Positions 43,498 to 53,104 of a stretch of DNA of 64,000 nucleotides are shown in pieces. The position numbers were made by a program, and so were the translations under genes. The DNA is from an uncultured bacterium (GTDB lineage Bacteria > Cyanobacteriota > Vampirovibrionia > Gastranaerophilales > Gastranaerophilaceae): assembly GCA_902788575.1 (NCBI GenBank), contig CADAKY010000006.1, positions 62,001-126,000 on the forward strand. Reading direction: 5' to 3'. Each line of letters opens with the position of its first letter. The stretch's first letter is position 1. Below the pieces are notes generated by a model. It did no database searches, was not told the DNA's origin, and saw nothing but the letters and a program-made list of their open reading frames with translations.

Positions 43498-45660
43498 TTG
43501 AAAAGATTAATTACACTATCATTAATAACACTTCTAAGCGCAAATACTTCATTTGCCGAAAACACTTATAGCAATTTTGCAGAATTCAACGGAGAATCTC
43601 TGTTCACACCGCCTGCCGTACAACAACAGGAACAAGAACAAAAAAGACACGACCGTCAGGCAACAATACCTCCGTTAAAAAGAGCGCGTATACTAATTAA
43701 AAACGCAATTTACGACAAGGCTCAAAAAAATTCTCAACTCGCGCCGACTAATCCGGAAGAAACTATTTATAATCAAGAAACATCTACGTCAGAGTTTGCT
43801 TCTAAAGAGGAAGAAGAACATTTTGATGAAAACATGATGCCTGACGGATTTGAAGCAGATGAAGAAGCTGTTCAAGAACATAAAAAACGTCGTTTCTTTC
43901 GCGGTAAAAATAAAGCTGCGGAAGAATCAAGCGAAAACAAAGAAAGTATAATTCTTGACTGCGATAACATGGATTATGACACTGATAAATACTGCATTTA
44001 TGCAAAAGGTAACGTAAATGTTAAATTTGTTGAACAAGATACAGATTTAAAAGCTGATTTGATTACCTTTGACAGAATGAATAACACTATTAAAGCAGAA
44101 GGCAACGTTCAAATATTAAAAAACGGTCAAACTATCACCGGTGATTATATTTTTGTGGATATGAACGAAGAAAATGCTTTGATAGAAAATCCTATTGCAG
44201 AAACCGCAACAATTAAAATGACTGCAAAAAAGGGTTACGTATACGGTGACAAGATCGTACAGGAAAACGGTTCTATTGTTGTAGATAATGATTTCCCAAT
44301 AGCATTTGGAACTGCCGATAAAGGGCCGCGTATGAGCGGTATGATGTACCCGAAAGATCAGACAATAACAAACGATTTTGCAAACGGACGTATAAAAGTT
44401 GAAGCTCAGGAAATAAAAATTACACAAAAAGATAACCTTGAAACATTAAGAATCAAAAGATTAAAAGTTAAAAAAGGTAAATACACGCTCTTAAAATTTC
44501 CTGCCGTTAAATTTTATACAAACAAAAACAATGATTACGTAGAAACAAACCTGTGGGAAATCGGTTCAAGAAGAGGTCTGGGTATGTATGTAGGTCCGGG
44601 ATTTGTTTTTGAACTGCCTAAAGGCTCTGTTTTAAAAATGATTCCTATGTTAAATTATAACAATGGAATTGGTGTCGGCGGTATTGCAAGATTTTCAAGC
44701 GGAACAAACTTAACACAATTCGGATACGGTACAGCAGAAAATCTTTTTGTAGGTCATGGTAAACAAAAACTGGACGATAACCTGTATTTACAATATGCCG
44801 TAAATGACTACATGGACGAATGGTTTCTGGGAAGAAGACGTCCAAAATACGGTGTTGATTTAGTTTACAACAAAACATACAGCAGTGATAATTTCCTTAT
44901 AAAAGGACAAACCTCAAGATTCACTCACAGCGCTGATTTTGGTTATTTTCATGATATTGATAAAGACAGACACTTCAGAAACCTGAAAAGTTCTAACATG
45001 GGCACAACAAGAACCAGATATATGATGGAAGTGTCACAGAATTTCATATCTTATAAAAATGAAGAAAAACTGACAGCTTTTTCTTTAGCTTTAGTCGGTC
45101 AGTTATCAGCAGCTTTATATGGTACAGGTGATACTCAGTTTATCGGCAGAATCGGGCCCAGAGCTCATATGCAGTATAAAAGATGGGCACAGGATATAGG
45201 ATATTTCCAATCTGTATATGATGACAATTCACCTATACCTGTATTTGACGCATACAGATACGGGAAATGCAACGTTTATGCAAGAGAATATTTAAGAATA
45301 AACCGATATTTAACATTATGCTGGTACGGTTCATTTAACCTGAACGGAGATTCTCCAAACAACAGAGCGTTTCAGGATAATGCATTCTATGTTTCGCTGG
45401 GTACAAGTGACTTTAGGGTAAACGTAGGTTACGATATTATCAGAGAAAATACTTTTTTGACTTTTGAAGTAATGATGGACGCAAAAGGCTCACAAATTGA
45501 TTATGACAAGTTAGAAATTAAACAGGACAAAAAAGCTAAAGAAGAAGATAAACTTGTTGATAAAAGCGCTCAACAAAATGAATTTAAAAATTCCGACAGA
45601 GCGCCTGTCCTGCAGCGCGCAGTAGTAGAAGATGTAAGTACGGTGGAAGATGTTCTCTAA
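43498..45660 (+). CDS. lptD: LptD/OstA-like outer-membrane protein
   Basis: 720 residues from a TTG. Signal peptide ending near FAEN (residue 21), an acidic spacer, an OstA/LptA-type beta-jellyroll domain at about 140-260 (KGNVNVKFVEQDTDLKADLI, AEGNVQILKNGQTITGDYI), then a beta-barrel region rich in alternating aromatic residues to about 685. LptD places lipopolysaccharide in the outer leaflet. It is shorter than proteobacterial LptD (about 780 aa), and its C-terminus is a Lys/Glu tail instead of a final barrel strand. The next gene overlaps it by 11 bp. Confidence 0.82.
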   Translation: MKRLITLSLITLLSANTSFAENTYSNFAEFNGESLFTPPAVQQQEQEQKRHDRQATIPPLKRARILIKNAIYDKAQKNSQLAPTNPEETIYNQETSTSEFASKEEEEHFDENMMPDGFEADEEAVQEHKKRRFFRGKNKAAEESSENKESIILDCDNMDYDTDKYCIYAKGNVNVKFVEQDTDLKADLITFDRMNNTIKAEGNVQILKNGQTITGDYIFVDMNEENALIENPIAETATIKMTAKKGYVYGDKIVQENGSIVVDNDFPIAFGTADKGPRMSGMMYPKDQTITNDFANGRIKVEAQEIKITQKDNLETLRIKRLKVKKGKYTLLKFPAVKFYTNKNNDYVETNLWEIGSRRGLGMYVGPGFVFELPKGSVLKMIPMLNYNNGIGVGGIARFSSGTNLTQFGYGTAENLFVGHGKQKLDDNLYLQYAVNDYMDEWFLGRRRPKYGVDLVYNKTYSSDNFLIKGQTSRFTHSADFGYFHDIDKDRHFRNLKSSNMGTTRTRYMMEVSQNFISYKNEEKLTAFSLALVGQLSAALYGTGDTQFIGRIGPRAHMQYKRWAQDIGYFQSVYDDNSPIPVFDAYRYGKCNVYAREYLRINRYLTLCWYGSFNLNGDSPNNRAFQDNAFYVSLGTSDFRVNVGYDIIRENTFLTFEVMMDAKGSQIDYDKLEIKQDKKAKEEDKLVDKSAQQNEFKNSDRAPVLQRAVVEDVSTVEDVL

Positions 45661-46276
45661 AAAAGATTTAGTCTCAAAAATTATTAAATATGGAAAACTC
45701 TGCGGCGAAAAAAATTTTACCCCCGGATATTCCGGAAATATTTCCGCAAGATACGAAGATAAAATGCTTATAACAACTTCCGGCTCAGCAAACGGTTATC
45801 TGACCGAAAATGATGTTACATTAACTTCTTTCGAAGGAAAATCCTTAGAAGAGAATAAAAAACCTTCAAGTGAAAAATTTCTGCATATAGGAATCTACAA
45901 AAAACGTCCGGATATAAATTTTATTATCCATGTACACGCACCTTATTTAAGCTCTTTTGCATCTGCCGGTAAGGCTTTAACCGAACCGATTATGGCAGAA
46001 AATGTATTTTATTTCGGAGGAATCCCTCTGGCAGATTATGCTTTACCTTCAACAATGGAGCTTGTTGATAATACTGTTAAATTTTTTGATAAATACGATG
46101 CGGTTTTAATGGCAAACCATGGTTTTATAATCGGTTCAAAAACGATAGAAGATGCTTACCTGAAGCTTGAGCTTGCCGAATCTTATGCTCAGGTTGTTAT
46201 AAATACAGAAATCTTAGGCGGAGCAAAGATTCTTTCTGAAGAACAAGAAGATGCCATCTTAAAACTCAGAATCTAA
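45650..46276 (+). CDS. Class II aldolase/adducin-family protein
   Basis: 208 residues. Features of the fuculose-phosphate aldolase fold: GYSGNISARYEDKMLITTSG (phosphate binding), SSEKFLHIGIYKKRPD with the catalytic Glu, the zinc ligands in IIHVHAPY (HxH) and a later His in MANHGFIIG. The substrate could be fuculose-, rhamnulose- or ribulose-phosphate, or methylthioribulose-phosphate. It starts inside the lptD gene, so translation is coupled, and it converges with rpe with a 4-bp overlap. Confidence 0.88.
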   Translation: MFSKKDLVSKIIKYGKLCGEKNFTPGYSGNISARYEDKMLITTSGSANGYLTENDVTLTSFEGKSLEENKKPSSEKFLHIGIYKKRPDINFIIHVHAPYLSSFASAGKALTEPIMAENVFYFGGIPLADYALPSTMELVDNTVKFFDKYDAVLMANHGFIIGSKTIEDAYLKLELAESYAQVVINTEILGGAKILSEEQEDAILKLRI

Positions 46277-46920
46277 TAAAGTGAATCAATAGCTTTTTTA
46301 TAATCTTCATGCCCGAAAATGTAACTTCCTGCAACAAGTGATGCTGCCCCCAAAGAAGTGCATATCTTTGATGTAAGATTATTGATTCCGCCATCGACCT
46401 GAATTATCAATTCTTCTCCGGATTTTTCTTTAATTTTAGGAATTTTAAGCGCACATTCGTGCATAAATTCCTGACCGCCAAATCCGGGTTCTACTGTCAT
46501 AATTAATACTAAATCAATTTTATCTAAAAACGGAAATAATACTTCCGGCTCTGTTTTTGGTTTTATAGAAATTCCTGCCTTTATTCCGTATGATTTTATT
46601 ACTTTAATTACTTCTTCTATTTCTTTTTCATTTTCACATGCTTCAAAATGAAAAGTCAAAATATCTGAGCCTGCTTTGGCAAAAGGTTCAATATATTTAA
46701 GCGGGTTTTCAATCATCAGATGAGTATCCAAAACCAAATCTGTCGCTTTTCTCAATGATTTTACAACAGGAACGCCAATTGTAATATTCGGTACAAAATG
46801 CCCGTCCATTACATCCACGTGTATCCATTTTGCACCGGCAGATTTTACAGCATTAATTTCTGCTGATAAATTTGCAAAATCTGCTGATAAAATAGATGGC
46901 GATATTATTATTTTTTCCAT
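46273..46920 (-). CDS. rpe: Ribulose-phosphate 3-epimerase
   Basis: 215 residues, full length. TIM barrel with ISPSILSADFANL, HVDVMDGHFVPNITIG (metal His and catalytic Asp), DTHLMIENP, MTVEPGFGGQ and VDGGIN. It interconverts ribulose-5-phosphate and xylulose-5-phosphate. No ribosome site; TAAAAT sits exactly 6 nt before the ATG. Confidence 0.96.
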   Translation of the reverse strand: MEKIIISPSILSADFANLSAEINAVKSAGAKWIHVDVMDGHFVPNITIGVPVVKSLRKATDLVLDTHLMIENPLKYIEPFAKAGSDILTFHFEACENEKEIEEVIKVIKSYGIKAGISIKPKTEPEVLFPFLDKIDLVLIMTVEPGFGGQEFMHECALKIPKIKEKSGEELIIQVDGGINNLTSKICTSLGAASLVAGSYIFGHEDYKKAIDSLY

Positions 46921-46926
46921 ATTTAT

Positions 46927-46932
46927 ATTTTA
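46927..46932 (-). promoter_or_regulatory. -10 box of rpe, leaderless type
   Basis: Minus-strand TAAAAT, 6 nt from the ATG at 46920. Confidence 0.5.
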
Positions 46933-46994
46933 TCATACATATTGATATTTGAAGACAACTAAAGTAAAATAGTTGTAGTACAGGCAGGATGAAC

Positions 46995-47360
46995 ATGGTT
47001 GAACAAGAAGATATTGAGACACTAAAAGGTTATTTTAAAAAGTTAAAAAAAGTATTGATGTATAATTCGGATTTTACATTTTTTAACTATCGTTTAATAA
47101 AAAAATCTAAAATTGATGACATTTTGTGTTGTATATTAGCAACGTTTCCTGAATCATATAAAAACATGATGAAACAAAAAGAAGGCAAGAATTATACCTC
47201 AATTCTTGCATACAGCCTTCTGTTTAATGCAATTAAAAACAAATTTGTTTTAAATCCGGAAGTATATTTGGTTTCATTTACTAACGTTACAAAATATCTG
47301 GATACAATTTTAAGAGATATTGAAAAAGATATTATCAGAATAGAAAAAATATCTTATTAA
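46995..47360 (+). CDS. Hypothetical 121-aa protein, short paralogue of the next gene
   Basis: No named family. The start chosen is the ATG at 46995 with GCAGGA at good distance; another ATG two codons earlier is too close to it. The part FFNYRLIKKSKIDDILCCIL followed by ATFPESYK lines up with FGYFSVVKKDTVNNILDRIY followed by AALPEEVK in the protein encoded 77 nt downstream. The two genes look like a tandem duplication of one N-terminal domain, this copy lacking the coiled coil. Confidence 0.65.
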   Translation: MVEQEDIETLKGYFKKLKKVLMYNSDFTFFNYRLIKKSKIDDILCCILATFPESYKNMMKQKEGKNYTSILAYSLLFNAIKNKFVLNPEVYLVSFTNVTKYLDTILRDIEKDIIRIEKISY

Positions 47361-47436
47361 ATTTGTTTTCATTGACTTTTAATGTTTGCTTGTTGTACAA
47401 TTTTGTTAAAACTATCATACTTTAGGAGTATACAAA

Positions 47437-48033
47437 ATGAATGCGCAAAAAGAAGTTATATATGGCTTAATGAGTGATTTGGAAGATGCTTTGGACAAAG
47501 GTTTTTCACCTTTTGGGTATTTTTCTGTAGTAAAAAAAGATACTGTAAATAATATTTTGGACAGAATTTATGCGGCATTACCGGAAGAAGTAAAAGAAGC
47601 ACGCGCTCTTTTAAGAAGAAAAGATGAACTTCAGTATGAAGCTCAACAGAAAGCGGAAAAAATTGTTGCTGATGCTCAGGCAGAAGCTAACAGACTTCTT
47701 AGTGAATCAGATTTACTCCGTGCTGTTCAAAGAGAAGCTGAAAAGATTAAAGAACAAGTTATTTCAGAATGTGATGAAATAAAAAGAAAAGCATACGAAG
47801 AAGCAGATGCATTGCGTACACAAGCAGCTGATGAAGCAAATCATATAAAAGAAGGGGCTTCTGTATACGCTGAACAACTTTTTGCTTCATTAGAACAAAA
47901 TCTGGCTCAGATGCAGGAAATTGTAAAGAACTGTCAGGTTTCTCTTGAAAGAAACAGAATGGAAAATGTTGATTCAGCATCAAATTATGCAAACCAACAA
48001 CCTGAATATGCTCAAGATTTCAGAATGCAATAA
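47437..48033 (+). CDS. Coiled-coil protein resembling ATPase stalk/DivIVA-type proteins
   Basis: 198 residues. A small globular N-terminus (about 1-60) is followed by a long Ala/Glu/Lys-rich coiled coil (about 60-180, EAQQKAEKIVADAQAEANRL) like V-type ATPase subunit H or DivIVA-related proteins, then a polar tail. No membrane segment. Coiled coils of this composition give false similarity easily, so the role is open; I recall similar genes in cyanobacteria. AGGAG precedes the ATG, and the stop overlaps the rnhB start by 1 nt. Confidence 0.72.
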   Translation: MNAQKEVIYGLMSDLEDALDKGFSPFGYFSVVKKDTVNNILDRIYAALPEEVKEARALLRRKDELQYEAQQKAEKIVADAQAEANRLLSESDLLRAVQREAEKIKEQVISECDEIKRKAYEEADALRTQAADEANHIKEGASVYAEQLFASLEQNLAQMQEIVKNCQVSLERNRMENVDSASNYANQQPEYAQDFRMQ

Positions 48034-48662
48034 TGTCACAAGAATTATTCGAATTTGATAAAAGCTTTAATGTACCTGTTATAGGAACAGATGAAGCAGG
48101 AAGAGGGCCTGCCGCCGGCGGGGTTTATGCTGCGGCTGTAAAGTTTGAAAATATTTCAGACGGACTAATTAAAGACCTTGAAATTTTAAATGACTCCAAG
48201 AAACTTTCTCCCAAAAAACGCGAATCGATATATGACATTATCTTAAATAATACACGCAATAGTATTGTTTGTGTTGATGTTGAAGAAATCGAAAGAATAA
48301 ATATTTTAAATGCTTCATTAAAGGCAATGAACCTTGCGTGTTCATCAATTATTGATTCTAATGATATTTTGATTCTTGTAGACGGAAATAAATTAATCAA
48401 AAATTTCGATTACCCGCAAAAATATATTGTAAAAGGCGATTCCAAATCCGCTTCTATTGCGGCAGCAAGTATTCTGGCAAAGGTTACACGTGACAGATAT
48501 ATGCAAAGACTGCACGAAGAATTTCCGATGTATAATTGGGCGAAAAATGCCGGATATTTAACAAAAGAACATCTTGACGCGATAGATAAATACGGACTTA
48601 CAAAGTATCACAGACCTTCTTTCTTAAGAAAGCATTTTGAAAAACAGTTAAGCCTTTTATAG
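48033..48662 (+). CDS. rnhB: Ribonuclease HII
   Basis: 209 residues. GTDEAGRGPAAGG at 18-30 supplies the first catalytic Asp and Glu; ILILVDGNKLI supplies another Asp, and VKGDSKSASIAAASILAKVTRDR the late Asp and Lys/Arg. It removes ribonucleotides and RNA primers from DNA. It starts on the last base of the coiled-coil gene's stop codon. It converges with accC after 3 nt. Confidence 0.95.
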   Translation: MSQELFEFDKSFNVPVIGTDEAGRGPAAGGVYAAAVKFENISDGLIKDLEILNDSKKLSPKKRESIYDIILNNTRNSIVCVDVEEIERINILNASLKAMNLACSSIIDSNDILILVDGNKLIKNFDYPQKYIVKGDSKSASIAAASILAKVTRDRYMQRLHEEFPMYNWAKNAGYLTKEHLDAIDKYGLTKYHRPSFLRKHFEKQLSLL

Positions 48663-48665
48663 TCT

Positions 48666-50018
48666 TTATTTTTTGTTCTTTCTTTTATAAAAATCTTCAA
48701 TAAATCCGGTATTAAATTCTCCGCTTTTGAAAACTTCATCTTCAATAATTTGCTGATGGAAAGGAATTGTTGTCTTTATACCTGTAATAACATATTCCTT
48801 TAAAGCTTGATACATTCTGCGTCTTGCCTGTTGTCTGTTTTCACCCCAGCAAATAAGCTTACCTATCATTGAATCGTAATATGGCGGTATTGAATACCCC
48901 GGATAAACATGTGAATCCACTCTGATTCCGAATCCTCCGGGAGTAAAATATCCGTCAATCTTTCCGGGGCATGGCATAAAGTCATGCTCAGGATCTTCCG
49001 CATTTATACGGCATTCAATAGCGTGACCTCTTAATCTGACATCATCCTGCGTATAGCCAAGTTTTTCACCCGAAGCCACAAGGATTTGTTCTCTTACAAT
49101 ATCTATCTGAGATATCATTTCTGTAACACAGTGTTCAACCTGAACACGAGTATTCATTTCCATAAAATACCATTTTCCGTCATGGTCAAGAAGAAATTCA
49201 CACGTTCCTGCACCTTCATAATTTACAGCTTTTGCAGCTCTTACTGCAGCTGCACCCATTTGTTTACGGGTTTCTTCATCAATAGCCGGAGAAGGAGCTT
49301 CTTCCAATAATTTTTGATGACGTCTTTGGATAGAGCAATCACGTTCGCCGAGGTGAATAACGTTTCCGAATGAATCCGCCAAAATCTGAACTTCTATATG
49401 TCTTGGATTTTCAAGAAATTTTTCGGCATATACATCAGGGTTCCCAAAGAAATTATGTGCTTCCTGCTGGCACAATGCAAGGTTTGTTTCAAGTTCGTCA
49501 TCATTACGAACTATTCTCATACCTTTTCCGCCACCGCCTGCTGTTGCTTTAAGTATAATCGGATAACCTGCTTTGTGCGCAAATTCTCTTGCTTCTTCAG
49601 CACTTCTTATAATACCTGTCCCAGGTGTTACGGGAACATCTGATGCTATCATAGTCTTTCTTGCAGTAGCTTTATCACCCATTTTTCTCATAGATTCCGC
49701 TGTCGGGCCGATAAATTTGATATTGTACATTTTACAAATATCAGCAAACTCTGCTCTTTCCGATAAAAAACCATACCCCGGATGAATTGCGTCACATCCT
49801 GCCATAAGTGCTGTTGATATGATTGTCGGGATATTCAGATAACTGTCAATACTTGGCGCAGGCCCTATACAATAAGCATCTGTCGCAAGTCTTACGTGCA
49901 AAGACTCTGCATCTGCCTGTGAATATATTGCTACAGTAGGAATTCCAAGCTCTCTGCAAGCCCTTATAATTCTTACCGCTATTTCTCCCCTGTTTGCTAT
50001 TAATACTCGTTTAAACAT
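48666..50018 (-). CDS. accC: Biotin carboxylase subunit of acetyl-CoA carboxylase
   Basis: 450 residues, full length. ATP-grasp fold: [20 protein letters not shown] at the start, [23 protein letters not shown] (Gly-rich ATP loop), [24 protein letters not shown] and the C-terminal RINAEDP. It carboxylates the biotin on AccB in the first committed step of fatty acid synthesis. It is the last gene of the efp-accB-accC run on the minus strand. The spacer before it is an 8-bp-period palindrome; GGGGAT may be the ribosome site. Confidence 0.97.
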   Translation of the reverse strand: MFKRVLIANRGEIAVRIIRACRELGIPTVAIYSQADAESLHVRLATDAYCIGPAPSIDSYLNIPTIISTALMAGCDAIHPGYGFLSERAEFADICKMYNIKFIGPTAESMRKMGDKATARKTMIASDVPVTPGTGIIRSAEEAREFAHKAGYPIILKATAGGGGKGMRIVRNDDELETNLALCQQEAHNFFGNPDVYAEKFLENPRHIEVQILADSFGNVIHLGERDCSIQRRHQKLLEEAPSPAIDEETRKQMGAAAVRAAKAVNYEGAGTCEFLLDHDGKWYFMEMNTRVQVEHCVTEMISQIDIVREQILVASGEKLGYTQDDVRLRGHAIECRINAEDPEHDFMPCPGKIDGYFTPGGFGIRVDSHVYPGYSIPPYYDSMIGKLICWGENRQQARRRMYQALKEYVITGIKTTIPFHQQIIEDEVFKSGEFNTGFIEDFYKRKNKK

Positions 50019-50033
50019 TTTATCCCCTTCGGG

Positions 50034-50118
50034 GAAGTGATTAAGTGATTAAGTGACTGAGTGATTAAGTGATTTAAAATCACCGGTTCACCTGCTCACA
50101 TGTTTACTTGTTCACTCC
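50034..50118. repeat. Palindrome of 8-bp repeats between accB and accC
   Basis: One half repeats AGTGATTA with small changes at about 8-bp steps (50036-50075), and the other half repeats the complementary type NNNTCACC/TTCAC (50078-50116). The whole folds into an imperfect hairpin centred near 50077. It starts just after a small CCCC/GGGG hairpin and ends at the accB stop codon. Confidence 0.75.
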
Positions 50119-50577
50119 TCATTCCACATACATCAAAACTTGTCCGAATTCTACAGGATCACCGTTTTTAACACAAATCTTAATAACTTTACCTGCTTCT
50201 TCAGACTTAATTTCATTCATCAATTTCATTGCTTCAATTATACAAACAACGTCACCGACTTTAACTTCGCTTCCGATTTCAACAAAAGGAGCTGCTTCCG
50301 GAGATGGTGCCATATAAAAAGTACCAACCATTGGTGAAGTTATAGCTTTACCTTGCGGTACGCTTTCAACAGGTGTTTCCGCTTTAACTGCGGGCTGTGC
50401 AGCCGGAGCCGGAGCAGATGCTTGCACAGGAACTGCTGCCGGAGAACCAACAACAACTTCAGGTAAATCTTTTCTGATTGTTATTGCCTGTTCACCGTCT
50501 TCCATTGAAATTTCGGTCAAACCGTTTGCATTAATAATTTTTGCTAATTTTTCTATATATTCAGGTTTAAAATCCAT
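50119..50577 (-). CDS. accB: Biotin carboxyl carrier protein
   Basis: 152 residues. N-terminal domain (about 1-50), an Ala/Pro-rich hinge ([18 protein letters not shown]), and the C-terminal biotinyl domain with EAMKLMNEI, where Lys 118 carries biotin; the thumb region [14 protein letters not shown] is present. It carries CO2 from AccC to the carboxyltransferase. GAAGGAGAAAA precedes the ATG. The order efp-accB-accC is common in bacteria. Confidence 0.96.
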   Translation of the reverse strand: MDFKPEYIEKLAKIINANGLTEISMEDGEQAITIRKDLPEVVVGSPAAVPVQASAPAPAAQPAVKAETPVESVPQGKAITSPMVGTFYMAPSPEAAPFVEIGSEVKVGDVVCIIEAMKLMNEIKSEEAGKVIKICVKNGDPVEFGQVLMYVE

Positions 50578-50591
50578 TTTTTCTCCTTCTC

Positions 50592-50666
50592 GAAGAGTGA
50601 TTGAGTGACTAAGTGATTCTTAAACACACTTATTCACCTGTTCTCGTGTTCACCTCGTCACTTCTC
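50592..50666. repeat. Second palindrome of 8-bp repeats, between efp and accB
   Basis: AGTGATTG AGTGACTA AGTGATTC, then an inverted half with TTCACC and GTCAC units; same design and phase as 50034-50118 but not the same sequence. It fills the whole spacer up to the efp stop codon. Confidence 0.75.
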
Positions 50667-51224
50667 CTAACATCTATCTAAGTATTCATTAGTTCTCGTA
50701 TCTACTCTAATCATATCACCGTTTGATACAAAGAACGGAACGTTTACAACCGCACCTGTCTCAAGAGTTGCAGGCTTTGTACCGCCTTGAGCAGTGTTGC
50801 CCTTTTCAGCAGGCGGAGTATCAACAACCTGAAGTTCAACGTGTGCAGGAATATCAACACCGATAATTCTTGTATCGTGTTTAAGAATTTGTACAATCAT
50901 ATTTTCCTTCAGGTATTTCTTTCCGTCACCAACTTGATCTTCCGTTACTTGGATTTGTTCATAGGTTTCATTATCCATCATTACGTAATCTGCACCTTCT
51001 TTGTAAAGATATTGCATTTCACGTCTGTCTAACATAGCTTTTGCAACTTTTTCACCGGCTCTGAAGGTTTTTTCTACAACGTTTCCGGATTCTACGTTTT
51101 TAAGCTTTGTTCTTACGAATGCTGCACCTTTTCCGGGTTTTACGTGTAAGAATTCAACAACAGTCCAAAGACCGTTATCCAGTTCTAAAGTTAAGCCATT
51201 CTTTAAATCGTTTACTGAAATCAT
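50667..51224 (-). CDS. efp: Translation elongation factor P
   Basis: 185 residues in three OB-like domains: the KOW-like start (NDLKNGLTLELDNGLWTVVE), the loop KPGKGAA with Lys 32 at the position that is modified in many species, and C-terminal KPATLETGAVVNVPFFVSNG and DTRTNEY. It relieves ribosomes stalled at proline runs. No modification enzyme (EpmA, EarP or YmfI type) is in the window. AAGGAG ribosome site. Confidence 0.96.
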   Translation of the reverse strand: MISVNDLKNGLTLELDNGLWTVVEFLHVKPGKGAAFVRTKLKNVESGNVVEKTFRAGEKVAKAMLDRREMQYLYKEGADYVMMDNETYEQIQVTEDQVGDGKKYLKENMIVQILKHDTRIIGVDIPAHVELQVVDTPPAEKGNTAQGGTKPATLETGAVVNVPFFVSNGDMIRVDTRTNEYLDRC

Positions 51225-51278
51225 AGGAACTCCTTAATTATCGTATTCTACTTTTTTTTCAGATTAACATAAATATAA

Positions 51279-51950
51279 CTATCGTGCAACAGGAATCGGA
51301 ATAAGCCTTGAATAAAACTTATATTCATTAAAATTCACCGGAAGATTATTCCAATATCTGTATATTGTATATCCTTGATTTTCAAGGTGTTTGACAATTT
51401 TATCAGCCTCACCAACAGCAGAAACCAAAAGCGGATAACAGAAGGGATATTTTTTTGTATCTGTGTTTATTTTTAACAAATTAATTGAAGAATATTTTTG
51501 ATGAAGTTTTAGAAAATTTGTATTTAACTTTTCTTTTAAATCTTCATAATCTTTTTGTTCGGGTAGATTTTTACCAAACATAAGATACGCATTTTCTCCA
51601 AGTCCGAATTTCACTCCGGAATTGAAACAGGCAAACCCTTTTGGTTCGTCAAAAAATGCATGAGCGTTATCCGCAATAAGTTTTGGATATATTTCAGCAA
51701 GTTTATCAACGTTTTCACCAAAAACTCCGAAATAATTAGGATACAAAATAAAACTATCCTCAGGAAATTTTTGTACAGGCAAAAAATCATCATCAATATG
51801 GTAAAATAAGGGTTTACACCCTTCTTCAAAAAGTGTATGTCTTATGACATCACACAAATAATACGGAATATACATTTCCTCTATTTTAAATTTTTTGATT
51901 AAATATCTTAAACAATTTCTTGCTCTGTTAAATTTTAGAATATTTTGCAT
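51279..51950 (-). CDS. Short DegT/DnrJ-like (aminotransferase fold) protein
   Basis: 223 residues, little more than half a normal DegT/DnrJ/EryC1 sugar aminotransferase. The pattern IPYYLCDVIRHTLFEEGCKP followed by LFYHID matches the start of that fold; LIADNAHAFFDEP matches the Asp that binds the PLP ring; and FGKN (residues about 125-128) stands where the Schiff-base Lys would lie. The large C-terminal part is reduced to a small domain ending in SRLIPIPVAR. It may be a non-enzymatic or truncated relative. TATAAT lies exactly 6 nt before the ATG; no ribosome site. Confidence 0.55.
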   Translation of the reverse strand: MQNILKFNRARNCLRYLIKKFKIEEMYIPYYLCDVIRHTLFEEGCKPLFYHIDDDFLPVQKFPEDSFILYPNYFGVFGENVDKLAEIYPKLIADNAHAFFDEPKGFACFNSGVKFGLGENAYLMFGKNLPEQKDYEDLKEKLNTNFLKLHQKYSSINLLKINTDTKKYPFCYPLLVSAVGEADKIVKHLENQGYTIYRYWNNLPVNFNEYKFYSRLIPIPVAR

Positions 51951-51956
51951 AGTTCA

Positions 51957-51962
51957 ATTATA
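51957..51962 (-). promoter_or_regulatory. -10 box of the DegT-like gene, leaderless type
   Basis: Minus-strand TATAAT, 6 nt from the ATG at 51950. Confidence 0.7.
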
Positions 51963-52045
51963 TAATACAAGGTTCAAATGTATACAATTTGTTTCAGACG
52001 GTAATATTTTATGCTATAATTTACCCAAAAAGAGAGGATTATCTT

Positions 52046-53104
52046 ATGCATTACCAAGGACTTATTAACAAATACAGAAAATATTTACCGGTCAGCGATT
52101 CAACCGAAATTGTTACGCTTAATGAAGGAAACACACCTTTAATAAAAGCGGACAACTTAGCAAAAAAAATCGGTTTGAACGCTAATATATATTTGAAATT
52201 TGAAGGATGTAACCCGACAGGAAGTTTTAAAGACCGCGGTATGACAATGGCTGTCACTAAGGCAAAAGAATCCGGAGCCGGCGCGATAATTTGCGCATCT
52301 ACCGGTAACACATCAGCCTCAGCTGCAGCTTACGGCGCAAAAGCAGGCATAAAAACATTTGTACTTATTCCTGACGGATACATTGCCTTGGGTAAACTTT
52401 CGCAGGCGATGATGTACGGTGCGGAAATCATTGCTATACAAGGAAATTTTGACCAAGCTCTTGAATGTGTAAGAGAAATTTCCGACAAATACCCGATAAC
52501 TCTTGTAAATTCAGTTAATCCGTACAGAATTGAAGGACAAAAAACAGGTGCGTTTGAAATTTGCGATGCTTTAGGAAAAGCTCCGGAATATCACTTTATT
52601 CCTGTAGGAAATGCCGGAAATATTACCGCATACTGGAAAGGATACAAAGAATATCACACAGAAGGTACAATTTCCAAGCTTCCTAAGATGATGGGATTTG
52701 AGGCGGAAGGCTCTGCTGCAATTGTTCGCGGTGAAAGAATTCTAAAACCGGAAACGTTAGCTACAGCTATTAGAATCGGTAATCCGGCAAGCTGGAAACA
52801 AGCAGAAGCAGCACGTGATGAAAGTAACGGCAAAATCGGATGTGTGTCTGACGAAAAAATTGTTGAAGCTTATAAACTCTTGGCTTCATCAGAAGGTATT
52901 CTCTGCGAACCTGCAAGCGCTGCATCCGTTGCAGGACTTATTCAGTCAAAAGAATTAGGACTTGTTGAAGAAGGAACAGATATCGTTTGTATTTTGACAG
53001 GCAACGGTCTAAAAGACCCTGATAACGCTATAAAATACTCTAATGCAGACGTCAAAAAGACATCTTCGGATATTAAAGATGTACTAAAAGCAATGAATAT
53101 ATAA
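52046..53104 (+). CDS. thrC: Threonine synthase
   Basis: 352 residues from the ATG at 52046, which has AGAGAGGA in front; the upstream extension has no ribosome site. Fold type II PLP enzyme: [13 protein letters not shown] with Schiff-base Lys 62, [38 protein letters not shown] (phosphate loop) and [12 protein letters not shown]. It is the short class of ThrC that turns O-phosphohomoserine into threonine. It ends on the first base of the recG start codon, so the two are coupled. Confidence 0.95.
   Translation: MHYQGLINKYRKYLPVSDSTEIVTLNEGNTPLIKADNLAKKIGLNANIYLKFEGCNPTGSFKDRGMTMAVTKAKESGAGAIICASTGNTSASAAAYGAKAGIKTFVLIPDGYIALGKLSQAMMYGAEIIAIQGNFDQALECVREISDKYPITLVNSVNPYRIEGQKTGAFEICDALGKAPEYHFIPVGNAGNITAYWKGYKEYHTEGTISKLPKMMGFEAEGSAAIVRGERILKPETLATAIRIGNPASWKQAEAARDESNGKIGCVSDEKIVEAYKLLASSEGILCEPASAASVAGLIQSKELGLVEEGTDIVCILTGNGLKDPDNAIKYSNADVKKTSSDIKDVLKAMNI

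Noticed and set aside
50034..50118. CRISPR-like array in the accB-accC spacer
   Set aside because: The units are 8 bp long, without spacers of constant length, and no cas gene is near.
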